Origin: Erythrobacter longus
GTDB taxonomy: Bacteria; Pseudomonadota; Alphaproteobacteria; Sphingomonadales; Sphingomonadaceae
Assembly: GCF_000715015.1 (NCBI RefSeq)
Contig: NZ_JMIW01000001.1
Coordinates: 1,194,910 to 1,258,909 of the forward strand
Reading direction: 5' to 3'
Length of the DNA stretch: 64,000 nt
The position numbers were made by a program, and so were the translations under genes. The stretch's first letter is position 1. Each line of letters begins with the position of its first letter. The notes under the pieces were generated by a model. The model ran no database searches. It was not told the DNA's origin and saw only the letters and a program-made list of their open reading frames with translations. Below are positions 54,377 through 63,136 of this stretch, one piece after another.

Positions 54377-55230
54377 TCTTGTATCCGGCGCGTCGCTCTT
54401 GCGGCTGTGATGATCGAGACGGCCAGAACAACGCTCAGCCCGATGGCTTCGAAAGCGAAGAAATAAAGCGGCGATCCGGCAAGCATCGACACCCCAAAGG
54501 CAAGCGTTCGGTAGTTCGCGCTTAAAAGATAGGTCGACCGTAAAACCGGGATGGTCTGTGTGCGAATGATCTTTTGCAAGGCAGGCAGCGTCCCATCTGG
54601 GCACTGCGCCACTATCGCGTCCACTTCGCGCCCCCCGGGGGCCAGAAGCTTCGCCAAGTTCACATAATAGCTTGCAAAAAAGCCAATGATCCCGCGCGGC
54701 TCGCCCGCTTCCTTGGCCGATGTGCGAAGCCACGGCGTGCCGTAGACCCAATGCTGATACTGGCGGCGCTGCACCTCGTAATGGGCCGCTTGCACGATGC
54801 GCCCGGCCCCTGCTCCAATCGCAAAAGCCCATGCGGTGGCCGCGCCGATCTCGCCGGCGAGTATCGTGCCAAGCGTCACGTATAAAATGATGTGGCCCAC
54901 ATAATCACAAATGCCGTCGATGACCTCGCCTGTGCTGCTGGTGCGTCCGGTAAGGCGGGCCAAATCGCCGTCGGCCCCGTCGAAAACGTGCCAGCTCATA
55001 TGGAGGAGAAGCCCCAGAACAACCGCCGGCCACGCGTTGCCAAGGGCATAGGCAAAGGTTGCCAGCACAATCATCGCGCCGCCTGCGACCGACACCATAT
55101 TGGGCGTGATCGGCGTTCCCACCAAGGCTTTGGCAAGGCGCATCGAGAGCGGGTGATAGATACGGCCGTTGAGCCAGTCTTCAAGCTCCGCCGGGCGACC
55201 TTGGGGTACAGTTGTTTCGTGCTCACCCAT
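54355..55230 (-). CDS. CDP-alcohol phosphotransferase family enzyme (I)
   Basis: 291 residues with about six membrane segments. The full catalytic motif is present: DGADGDLARLTGRTSSTGEV followed by IDGICD, fitting D-x2-D-G-x2-A-R-x8-G-x3-D-x3-D. N-terminal LNGRIYHPLSMRLAKALVG and PNMVSVAGG are like enzymes that use small polar CDP-alcohols. It would transfer a phospho-alcohol from a CDP donor to an acceptor. The context (inositol-1-phosphate synthase, cytidylyltransferase) suggests a CDP-inositol or CDP-diacylglycerol reaction; specificity cannot be read from sequence. Confidence 0.85.
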   Translation of the reverse strand: MGEHETTVPQGRPAELEDWLNGRIYHPLSMRLAKALVGTPITPNMVSVAGGAMIVLATFAYALGNAWPAVVLGLLLHMSWHVFDGADGDLARLTGRTSSTGEVIDGICDYVGHIILYVTLGTILAGEIGAATAWAFAIGAGAGRIVQAAHYEVQRRQYQHWVYGTPWLRTSAKEAGEPRGIIGFFASYYVNLAKLLAPGGREVDAIVAQCPDGTLPALQKIIRTQTIPVLRSTYLLSANYRTLAFGVSMLAGSPLYFFAFEAIGLSVVLAVSIITAARATRRIQDQARTLR

Positions 55231-55349
55231 ATTCGTGGTGCGTCGCTCTTCTTTCGGCTTTGGCTTGTTTACGTATCTAATTCTGCCTAGGCCTTAGCCC
55301 AAGCCCGAACGTTTCACAGATACGATATTTTCCTGAAAGCTCCCACGCG

Positions 55350-56411
55350 ATGGCAAGAGCGGTCCTGCTTTTCTCCAGTAACGCGCATGCCAATCATCTG
55401 ATCGCAGGCATTCCCGCCGCTGTACGCGCTGCGGTGATCTTGCACCAGAGCCAGAGCCTCGGAAACAGCGATATCGTGATTATTGCGGTCCCGGGAGGTT
55501 GGAAACCATCCAAGTGGGCAAAGTCGGAATTTGCGCGGCTTTTGCCAGATGTGCGCATTGCGATGGGCGACCCAACACACGATACCCTGCCCGTGGGAAG
55601 CCCGATTATGGACGCTGTATCCGTGCTGTGCGGGGAGCCTGTCGTTCTGGCAAGCAATGATGCGGTTTCCCAATGGCTGAGTGATGAGGGGCACAAACCG
55701 GATCACATTCGCCTTCTCAACACCATCGGTTCGGACATCATCCGCGCAACCGGCAAGCAATCTGATGGTCTTGTCTCGCGCTATCTAAACCGGCCCGTTT
55801 CGCGTTCCATCTCGAAAATGCTGCTCAAATTTCCCGGTGTCACGCCCATGCACGCAACCGCTTTGGCGGCGTTCACCGGGCTTTTGATGGCGCTATGTCT
55901 GGCATTTGGCGGTGCAGCGGGGCTTATCGCAGGCGCTTTGCTGTTCCATGCGGCCTCAGTCATTGACGGGGTGGACGGGGAGATTGCACGCGCGACAAGG
56001 CGGTCGTCCGAATTTGGCGCAAAGCTTGATACGATCATCGACGGGATCACCAATCTGGCTTTCCTTAGCCTCGCCTCGCTTAATCTGTGGCTGCAAGGCG
56101 AGATGGAGGCCGCGACCTATGGCGCGGTGGGTCTTGCCATCTTGGCCACCGGCCTAACCGCGCTGGGCGCAAGGTCCATCGCTATGGGAGGGCCATTTAC
56201 TTTTGACGCTGTGAAGAACAATTTTCACAGCCGCCCTTCCAAGATCACGAGCTTTCTTGCCGCCATCACCTCGCGCGATGTCTATGCCGCCGTCTTTGCC
56301 CTCACTTTTGCGCTTGGCTTTGCTGAGTGGATGTTGCTTATCTTTGCCAGTGCGGCTGCGATCTGGCTGGTCACCGTGCTGATTGTGCTGGTCAGGACAA
56401 GAGCAACATAA
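55350..56411 (+). CDS. CDP-alcohol phosphotransferase (II) with degenerate nucleotidyltransferase-like N-terminus
   Basis: 353 residues. Residues 1-140 have Rossmann-like alternation (RAVLLFSSNAHANHLIAGIP; VVIIAV-type strands; VLASNDAVSQWL) but lack the L-A-A-G-x-G-x-R nucleotide loop. Residues 145-353 are the membrane enzyme: LVSRYLNRPVSRSISKMLLK, then IDGVDGEIARATRRSSEFGA and KLDTIIDG with all conserved Asp. The pattern and domain order resemble the di-myo-inositol-phosphate-phosphate synthase half of the archaeal bifunctional protein, whose cytidylyltransferase half would here be the separate gene at 50929-51717. Followed by wecB. Confidence 0.8.
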   Translation: MARAVLLFSSNAHANHLIAGIPAAVRAAVILHQSQSLGNSDIVIIAVPGGWKPSKWAKSEFARLLPDVRIAMGDPTHDTLPVGSPIMDAVSVLCGEPVVLASNDAVSQWLSDEGHKPDHIRLLNTIGSDIIRATGKQSDGLVSRYLNRPVSRSISKMLLKFPGVTPMHATALAAFTGLLMALCLAFGGAAGLIAGALLFHAASVIDGVDGEIARATRRSSEFGAKLDTIIDGITNLAFLSLASLNLWLQGEMEAATYGAVGLAILATGLTALGARSIAMGGPFTFDAVKNNFHSRPSKITSFLAAITSRDVYAAVFALTFALGFAEWMLLIFASAAAIWLVTVLIVLVRTRAT

Positions 56412-56441
56412 TGCTAACCAAGACAGTCTATTAGGGCCGCC

Positions 56442-57563
56442 ATGTCAGAGCAAAAGCGCATCCTCACCGTCTTCGGCACACGGCCAGAAGCAATCAAGCT
56501 GTTTCCCTTGCTGCACGCACTGGAAGCAGACAGCCGGTTTGAAAGCCGCATTTGCGTCTCGGCACAGCACCGCTCGATGCTCGATAGCGTGCTGGAAATC
56601 GCTGGCATCTCTCCGCACCATGACCTTGACCTGATGAAGCCTAACCAGTCTTTGGACGCGCTTACCGCAGCGGCTCTCACCGGGCTTGGCAAGGTGATGG
56701 ACGAAGAGAAACCCGATTGGGTGGTCGTGCAAGGCGACACCACAACCGTCATGGCAGGCGCAATCGCGGCCTATTACCGGCAAATCCCTGTCTGCCATGT
56801 CGAGGCAGGGCTTCGCAGCGGCGACATTTACCGCCCGTGGCCAGAGGAAGTGAACCGCAAAGTGGTGGGCAGCTTTGCCAAGTTGCACTGCGCCCCGACT
56901 GAAACGGCGGCCAATGCCTTACGGCGCGAAGATGTGGACCCGGCGACCATCCATGTGACCGGCAATACGGTGATCGACGCCCTTCACTGGGTCACCAAAG
57001 AAGTCGCCGCAAAGCCCGGCCTCGCCTCTGGCCTCGCCGAAATCGAAGCGCGTTTCGCGGGCAAACGCATCATCGGCATGACCAGCCACCGGCGCGAGAA
57101 TTTCGGCGACGGGATGGAAGCGATTGCCAAAGCCGTGCGCGAGATTGCGTCGCGAGAAGACGTAGCGATCATATTCCCGGTCCACCTCAACCCCAATGTG
57201 CGCTCCGTCATGAACGAGGCGCTTGCCGGGCTGGAAAATGTCGCCTTGATCGAGCCGCTTGATTACCCGCACTTTGCCCGCCTTCTCGACATCGCGCATA
57301 TCATGTTGACCGACAGCGGCGGGGTACAGGAAGAAGCGCCAGCCCTTGGCAAACCCGTCCTCGTCATGCGCGAGACGACCGAGAGACCCGAAGGGGTTGA
57401 GGCTGGCACAGCCAAGCTGGTGGGCACCGATGCGGGCGCAATTGTGCGCGAAGTCAATCGCTTACTCGACGACCACCAAGCCTATGACGCCATGGCGCGC
57501 GCGCACAATCCGTTTGGCGATGGCAAAGCCTCCCTGCGGATATGCGACCTTTTGGCAAGCTAG
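56442..57563 (+). CDS. wecB: UDP-N-acetylglucosamine 2-epimerase (non-hydrolysing), WecB
   Basis: 373 residues. N-terminal ILTVFGTRPEAIKLFPLLHA, central QGDTTTVMAGAIAAYYRQIP and CHVEAGLRSGDIYRPWPEE, and MTSHRRENFGDGMEAI followed by LTDSGGVQEEAPALGKPVLV are the family signatures. The enzyme interconverts UDP-GlcNAc and UDP-ManNAc. WecC follows 86 bases later, so the pair makes UDP-ManNAcA, a uronic acid for the surface glycan. Confidence 0.97.
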   Translation: MSEQKRILTVFGTRPEAIKLFPLLHALEADSRFESRICVSAQHRSMLDSVLEIAGISPHHDLDLMKPNQSLDALTAAALTGLGKVMDEEKPDWVVVQGDTTTVMAGAIAAYYRQIPVCHVEAGLRSGDIYRPWPEEVNRKVVGSFAKLHCAPTETAANALRREDVDPATIHVTGNTVIDALHWVTKEVAAKPGLASGLAEIEARFAGKRIIGMTSHRRENFGDGMEAIAKAVREIASREDVAIIFPVHLNPNVRSVMNEALAGLENVALIEPLDYPHFARLLDIAHIMLTDSGGVQEEAPALGKPVLVMRETTERPEGVEAGTAKLVGTDAGAIVREVNRLLDDHQAYDAMARAHNPFGDGKASLRICDLLAS

Positions 57564-57649
57564 GCTGAAACACACTTACCATATCTTATCTTCTTGTCGT
57601 TAACGCACACCCATGCGGGCGCGGAAACCGCGAGCAATGGAGTGCGATT

Positions 57650-58906
57650 TTGCTTAAGAAGACGACCCTCAATGCCAGCGTAATTGGCCTTGGCTATATC
57701 GGTCTGCCAACCTCCGCCGTCATGGCGCGCGCAGGGTGCAAGGTTCAGGGCGTCGATGTGAGCCAGAATGTGGTCGACACCATCAATCGCGGCGAAGTGC
57801 ACATTGAAGAGGTCGATCTCGACGGCCTGGTTCAGGCGGTCGTCAATGACGGGCTTCTGACTGCGAGCCTTGAGGTTGAAGAATCCGACGTTTTCGTCAT
57901 CGCGGTCCCCACCCCGTTCAGCCACGACGGCAAGCATACACCCGACATTTCCTACATCCTGCAGGCCGCAGAAAAGGTCGCTGGCGTACTTAAAAAAGGC
58001 GACTGCGTCATTCTCGAATCCACTTCGCCCGTGGGCACAACCGAGAAAATGCGCGATGTGTTCGCGGAAAAGCGCCCCGATCTGGCGATGCCGGGTCTTT
58101 GCGAGGGGACGCCGGATATCTCTATCGCTTATTGCCCGGAGCGCGTGCTTCCGGGCCGCATCTTGGAAGAACTCATCCACAATGACCGCTCTATCGGCGG
58201 GATCACTCCGCGCTGCGCGAGGAAAGCGCTCGCCTTCTACAAACGGTTCGTAAAAGGCGAATGCGTTGTCACCGATGCGCGCTCGGCTGAGATGACGAAG
58301 CTTGTCGAAAACGCCTTTCGCGATGTGAACATTGCTTTTGCCAATGAACTTTCGATGATCGCGGACAAGCAAGGTCTGGACGTGTGGGAGGTTATCCGCC
58401 TTGCCAACCGTCACCCGCGCGTCAACGTGCTGCAACCCGGACCCGGCGTGGGCGGCCACTGTATCGCGGTTGACCCGTGGTTTATCGTCCACGGCGCGCC
58501 TGACGAGGCCAACATCATTCGCCAAGCGCGCGAGACCAATGACGCGAAAATGCACCATGTTCTGGCCCGCGCGAAAGTGCTGGCCGAAGAAAACCCTGAC
58601 GCCAAAATCGGCTGCCTTGGCCTTGCGTTCAAAGCGAACATCGACGATTTTCGCGAAAGCCCCGCGCTCGAAATCGCCGCCAACCTGGCCCGCGATTACA
58701 ATGAACGCGTACAGATCGTTGAACCTTACGCGCACGAGCTTCCCGATGAATTTGCAGGCACCGGCGCACAATTGATCGACATTGACGAAGCATTGGAGGA
58801 TTGCGACATCCTGCTGCTGCTTGTCGATCACGATGTGTTCAAAGCGATCCCTGCCGAAGAACGCAGCGACAAGATCGTTTACGACACGCGCGGCGTGTGG
58901 AGCTGA
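57650..58906 (+). CDS. wecC: UDP-N-acetyl-D-mannosamine dehydrogenase, WecC
   Basis: 418 residues beginning at TTG 57650, supported by GGAG seven bases upstream and by no ATG in frame near it. The NAD-binding SVIGLGYIGLPTSAVMARAG motif starts near residue 10. ESTSPVGTTEKM, CPERVLPGRILEEL, and the catalytic-Cys segment PGVGGHCIAVDPWF (Cys near residue 271) follow, and LAFKANIDDFRESPALEIA completes the family pattern. It oxidises UDP-ManNAc to UDP-ManNAcA in two NAD-dependent steps. Confidence 0.96.
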   Translation: MLKKTTLNASVIGLGYIGLPTSAVMARAGCKVQGVDVSQNVVDTINRGEVHIEEVDLDGLVQAVVNDGLLTASLEVEESDVFVIAVPTPFSHDGKHTPDISYILQAAEKVAGVLKKGDCVILESTSPVGTTEKMRDVFAEKRPDLAMPGLCEGTPDISIAYCPERVLPGRILEELIHNDRSIGGITPRCARKALAFYKRFVKGECVVTDARSAEMTKLVENAFRDVNIAFANELSMIADKQGLDVWEVIRLANRHPRVNVLQPGPGVGGHCIAVDPWFIVHGAPDEANIIRQARETNDAKMHHVLARAKVLAEENPDAKIGCLGLAFKANIDDFRESPALEIAANLARDYNERVQIVEPYAHELPDEFAGTGAQLIDIDEALEDCDILLLLVDHDVFKAIPAEERSDKIVYDTRGVWS

Positions 58907-58977
58907 GCCGCTTTTCGACCTTCAAATTGACATGAACACGCCTCTTGGCTAGCCCGCGCATAGATGGTGCGGACCGT

Positions 58978-59158
58978 GCGGTGTCGTCTCGGCGACTTGC
59001 ATGGAAAGCTAAGAGGGAAGCCGGTGTGATACCGGCGCTGTGCCCGCAACTGTAAGCTGGGAGCCCTGAACCACTTGTGTCACTGGCGCGCGCCCTATTG
59101 GCGTTTGCTGGGAAGACGGTTCAGGCGTGACGATCAGCAAGCCAGGAGACCTGCCATC
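58978..59158 (+). promoter_or_regulatory. Cobalamin riboswitch
   Basis: The leader contains AAGAGGGAAGCCGGTGTGAT, ACCGGCGCTGTGCCCGCAAC with TGTAAGC, and the closing GCCAGGAGACCTGCC near 59140-59155; these are the conserved cores of the adenosylcobalamin aptamer in correct order. A variable arm (ctgaaccacttgtg ... ggttcagg) lies between. It ends about 210 bases before the btuB ATG, in a 459-base gap that otherwise holds no gene. Confidence 0.95.
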
Positions 59159-59365
59159 GCGTCGTTCGTCCGGGGCCGGGTCCAGCCCAGTGGGACAGGG
59201 AAGTCTGGGACACAAGTGTTCTGGTTTTCCGAAGTAGCGACAGCGTAACGGCTCGTTTTTTCCGCTGTGGGTGCATGATCGTGCGCTGCGGCTGGGCCAC
59301 TGTCATTTGCGCTGTTCGGGGGTGGGAAAAGCCTCCCTTGCGGCAATACTTCGGATCATAACCCA

Positions 59366-61309
59366 ATGAAATATTGCGTTTATCTTGCAGGCATATCTTC
59401 CCTTGCGCTGCTACCTTCATCTCTCAATGCGCAGACCACCGACCGGAACACAGATCGTCAGGGGGCCGAAAACACCGGCTCTGAGCAAATCGTCGTCACC
59501 GCCAACCGCACGGCGCGCCCGCTTTCTGAAGTGGGTTCATCGGTAAGTGTCATCCCCGAAGAGGAAATCGTGCGCCGTCAGGCAAGCGATGTGATCGACA
59601 TTCTGCGCACCGTCCCCGGCGTCACATTCAACCGCAATGGCGGGATCGGCACAGCCTCCGGTGTATCCATCCGAGGCGCGCAAAGCGATCAAACTGTCGT
59701 GCTGATCGACGGGATCAAGTTGAACGACCCTTCGTCCATTGGCGGCGGATTTGATTTTGGCCCGCTTCTTACCGGCAACATCGCCCGGATAGAAGTGGTG
59801 CGCGGCTCGCAGTCGGTCCTCTATGGCAGCCAGGCGATTGGCGGGGTCGTCAATATGCTCACCCGCGAACCGACTAAGGCGCTGGGCGTCTTTGCAAGGG
59901 CTGAATATGGCGGGCGCGATACAGCGGAATTTGTCGGCAATGTCTCAGGCAAATTGGGTCCCGTCGCGGCAAGCTTTGGCGGCACCTATCTTACCACCGA
60001 CGGCATCTCCACCTTCAACGAAGCGCGCGGCGGCGCAGAGGCGGATGGCTTTGAAAGCCTTGGCTTCAACGCAAAAGTCCTTGTGGCTTTGACTGACAAT
60101 ATCTCACTGGATTTTCGAGGCTTTTATGCCGATGGGGAAACCGAGATTGACGGCTTTGCCCCGCCGACCTTTGCCTTTGGCGACACCAATGAAGTGTCCA
60201 ACCGCGAGGATTTCGTCGGCTATGCCGGGCTAAACGCCGCATTCCTTGATGGCCGTTTTCGCAACCGTCTGGGCTTTGCCTACACCGACATCAGCCGCGA
60301 AAATGTCGATCTCGACAGCGATTTTGTGACGTTTGACGGCAATGGCGAAAACCGCCGGTTTGAATATCAAGGCGTGTTTGATGCAAGCGACAACGCCCAA
60401 TTGGTCTTTGGCGCAGAACGCGAAGAATCACAGTTTACCGCCTCCAGTTTTGGAGCGCCTCCCACAATCGCCGACGTGTCACTGAACTCGCTCTATGGCC
60501 AGGTGAACGTGGTCCCGGTGGACGGCCTCTCCCTGACCGGCGGGGTGCGCTATGACGAACATGAAACCTTTGGCAGCGAGGCCACATTGGCGGCAAGCGG
60601 AGCCTACTCACCCAATGACGGCGACACTGTCCTTCGCGCAAGTTACGGCGAAGGGTTCAAGGCCCCTTCCCTGTTTCAACTGTTCAGCAATTTCGGGAAC
60701 ACCGCCCTTGATGCTGAGGAATCGGAGAGCTGGGATGTGGGCGTCACGCACAGTTTCCTTGATGGCGCCGCGCAAGTGGGCGTCACCTATTTCAACCGCG
60801 ATGGCAGCAATGAAATCACCTTTGTGAGCTGTTTTGAAAACCCGCTTGCCGCGTGCAATGACCCCGACGCACCGCGCCCCTTTGGCACCTATGACAACAT
60901 CGCCAGCGTTTCGGCGGACGGTTGGGAATTTGGCGTAGCCTTGCAGCCGGTCCAAGGGTTTGACGTATCGCTGAATTATTCGATCATCGATGCCTTTGAC
61001 GACACCACCGGCAATCGCCTCGCCCGACGGGCAAGAGAAACCGCGAGCCTTGTGGCAGACTATCGCACACGCAGCGGTTTTGGCATTGGCGCGACCGTCC
61101 TGATCGTGGGCGACAGCTTTGATGATGTCGCAAACACACGGCAAAACGATGGCTATTTCGTCGCTGACCTGCGGGTGAGCTATGCCATCACCGAGACGCT
61201 CGAACTGTTTGGTCGGATCGAGAACGTCACCAATGAGGAATACGAAACCGTCTTTCAATTCGGACAGCCGGGCCGGGCCGTCTTTGGCGGCGTGCGTTAC
61301 GCGATGTAA
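59366..61309 (+). CDS. btuB: TonB-dependent vitamin B12 receptor BtuB
   Basis: 647 residues with signal peptide VYLAGISSLALLPSSLNAQ and a TonB box (SEQIVVTANRTARPL). The plug domain shows DVIDILRTVPGVTFNRNGGI, VSIRGAQSDQTVVLIDGIKL and RIEVVRGSQSVLYGSQAIGG; the barrel ends ...GRAVFGGVRYAM, with Met where Phe is usual. The cobalamin riboswitch directly upstream and the btuF/C/D genes behind it identify B12 as the substrate. Its stop and the next start share one base (TAATG). Confidence 0.94.
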   Translation: MKYCVYLAGISSLALLPSSLNAQTTDRNTDRQGAENTGSEQIVVTANRTARPLSEVGSSVSVIPEEEIVRRQASDVIDILRTVPGVTFNRNGGIGTASGVSIRGAQSDQTVVLIDGIKLNDPSSIGGGFDFGPLLTGNIARIEVVRGSQSVLYGSQAIGGVVNMLTREPTKALGVFARAEYGGRDTAEFVGNVSGKLGPVAASFGGTYLTTDGISTFNEARGGAEADGFESLGFNAKVLVALTDNISLDFRGFYADGETEIDGFAPPTFAFGDTNEVSNREDFVGYAGLNAAFLDGRFRNRLGFAYTDISRENVDLDSDFVTFDGNGENRRFEYQGVFDASDNAQLVFGAEREESQFTASSFGAPPTIADVSLNSLYGQVNVVPVDGLSLTGGVRYDEHETFGSEATLAASGAYSPNDGDTVLRASYGEGFKAPSLFQLFSNFGNTALDAEESESWDVGVTHSFLDGAAQVGVTYFNRDGSNEITFVSCFENPLAACNDPDAPRPFGTYDNIASVSADGWEFGVALQPVQGFDVSLNYSIIDAFDDTTGNRLARRARETASLVADYRTRSGFGIGATVLIVGDSFDDVANTRQNDGYFVADLRVSYAITETLELFGRIENVTNEEYETVFQFGQPGRAVFGGVRYAM

Positions 61310-62166
61310 TGCGAATGCGCTCGATCCTTGCCGCGTGTTTGACCCTTTCACTCCTTGCCTGTTCACGGAGCAAGGATGAGGGGCCAAGCGCGCTGCAAAG
61401 ATCGGATGCGCCGACCCGTATCGTCAGCCTTGATTATTGCGCCGACCAATATGTCCTGGAATTTGCCGACCGGGACGACATTCTTGCGCTTTCAATCGAT
61501 GCGGACAAACGCTTTTCCTACCTGCGCGATAAGGCAAAGGGCCTTCAAAAAGTCCGCCCGCGCAGCGCCGATGTGCTTGCGCTTCAACCCGATTTGATCG
61601 TGCGGTCCTATGGCGGCGAGCCCAATATCGCCGGTTTTATGCAGCGCGCAGGCGTGCCGGTGGTCCAAGTCGGCTTTCCGCAAAACATCGCTGAGGTTCG
61701 CGAAGAAGTGCTGCGGATCGGCAGCGCGCTTGGGCAAGGCGAAAAGGCGCGCCAAACTGTCGATGACATGGATCGCCGCCTTGCCGCTTTGGCGGGTTCG
61801 CAAGAGGGCGCGCCTGATGCACTTTACATGACGCCGGGCGGAGTGACGGCGGGCGAAGGCACGCTTGTCCATGAGCTTATGAAGGCCGCTGGTCTTGGCA
61901 ATTTTCAGACGAGCGCTGGGTGGCACCCTATTCCGCTCGAACGTCTCGCCTATGAACGGCCAGACCTTGTGGTTGCGGCCTTTTTCCAAGGCGAACACAG
62001 CGCGGTCCACAATTGGAGCGCGACACGCCATCGGGTTGCTCAGGCTCAGCTGAGCGATCTGCCAGTCGCAGCCGTAGACGGCGCATGGACATCGTGCGGT
62101 GGATGGTTCCTGGTAGAGGCGGTTGAGGTCATGGCGAAAACAGCAAAGAGTGCGCGCGGTGAGTAA
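61309..62166 (+). CDS. btuF: Vitamin B12-binding protein BtuF, lipoprotein-like
   Basis: 285 residues. The signal ILAACLTLSLLACSRSKDEG contains a lipobox (Cys near residue 18), so this binding protein is probably membrane-anchored rather than freely soluble. The class III binding-protein fold is indicated by RIVSLDYCADQYVLEFADRD, VLALQPDLIVRSYGGEPN, and LERLAYERPDLVVAAFF. Coupled to btuB upstream and, by an 8-base overlap, to btuC downstream. Confidence 0.9.
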   Translation: MRMRSILAACLTLSLLACSRSKDEGPSALQRSDAPTRIVSLDYCADQYVLEFADRDDILALSIDADKRFSYLRDKAKGLQKVRPRSADVLALQPDLIVRSYGGEPNIAGFMQRAGVPVVQVGFPQNIAEVREEVLRIGSALGQGEKARQTVDDMDRRLAALAGSQEGAPDALYMTPGGVTAGEGTLVHELMKAAGLGNFQTSAGWHPIPLERLAYERPDLVVAAFFQGEHSAVHNWSATRHRVAQAQLSDLPVAAVDGAWTSCGGWFLVEAVEVMAKTAKSARGE

Positions 62167-63136
62167 AATCAACGTGATCCTCGCAATTGCCCTGTGCGCT
62201 GCAATCGCCGCGTCGCTATTGCTTGGCTCAGTTCCCCTCCCTTTGGACAGGGTTGTGGGCGCTCTCACTTTTCAGGCAAGCGCGGGGGATCAACTGGTCG
62301 TCTGGGACATCCGCCTCCCCCGTAGCCTTGCCGCAGCGCTCGTCGGGGCAGCCCTCGGCATGAGCGGGGCAGGCTTGCAGGGGCTTTTGCGCAATCCGCT
62401 TGCCGAACCGGGCATCCTTGGCGTGTCAGCGACAGCGGCGCTTTTTGCAAGCTTTGTGCTCTATTTCGGGCTCACAGCGACCTCGCCCATGATCCTGCCC
62501 CTTGCGGCCGTAGCGGGCGCATTGATCGCGACTTTGATCGTTGCCGCCGCCGCCTTGCGCAACCTTTCAGTCGTGACACTGATCTTGATCGGTGTGGGCC
62601 TCTCCAGCTTTTCAGCAGCGCTTATGGCGCTTCTAATGAACTTGGCACCCAACCCGTTTAGCCTTGCCGATATGGTGAATTGGATGCTGGGTTCGGTTGC
62701 CAATCGCAGCTTTGCCGACCTCGCATTTGCTGCTCCTATGGCGGGGCTAGGCATGGCGATTTTGTGGATGTCACGGCGCGGGCTCGCAGCCCTTGGCCTT
62801 GGCGAAGAAACCGCAGCGGGGCTTGGCGTCAATCTCAAGAATCAGCGGCTAGCCGTCATTATCGGGGCAGGAATTTCAACCGGAGCCGCCGTCGCAATTG
62901 CGGGAGCGATTGGTTTTGTCGGCATTGTCGCGCCGCATTTGGTGCGCCCCTTTGTGCGTTATGATGCCTCGCGTTTGCTGGTGCCATCTGCCTTGCTGGG
63001 TGCGCTGCTCCTGGTGATGGCAGACATCGGGGTGCGGGTCATTCCGACCGATTTTGAGCTTAAACTGGGCGTTGTCGCCTCGCTAATCGGCGCGCCGATA
63101 TTCATCTGGATCGCCGCGCGAAGGAGGCTTGCATGA
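62159..63136 (+). CDS. btuC: Vitamin B12 ABC permease BtuC (FecCD family)
   Basis: 325 residues from the GTG at 62159 inside the end of btuF; the frame extends to 62123 but lacks a better start. Around ten membrane segments. WDIRLPRSLAAALVGAALGM, SGAGLQGLLRNPLAEPGILG and AIAGAIGFVGIVAPHLVRPF are the FecCD family signatures; the last includes the EAA-like loop contacting the ATPase. It pairs with BtuD, whose start it overlaps (ATGA). Confidence 0.95.
   Translation: MSKINVILAIALCAAIAASLLLGSVPLPLDRVVGALTFQASAGDQLVVWDIRLPRSLAAALVGAALGMSGAGLQGLLRNPLAEPGILGVSATAALFASFVLYFGLTATSPMILPLAAVAGALIATLIVAAAALRNLSVVTLILIGVGLSSFSAALMALLMNLAPNPFSLADMVNWMLGSVANRSFADLAFAAPMAGLGMAILWMSRRGLAALGLGEETAAGLGVNLKNQRLAVIIGAGISTGAAVAIAGAIGFVGIVAPHLVRPFVRYDASRLLVPSALLGALLLVMADIGVRVIPTDFELKLGVVASLIGAPIFIWIAARRRLA

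Noticed and set aside
57560..58831. 423-codon open frame on the minus strand opposite wecC
   Set aside because: It mirrors the plus-strand wecC frame, has no recognisable motifs or ribosome-binding site, and arises from high-GC codon bias.
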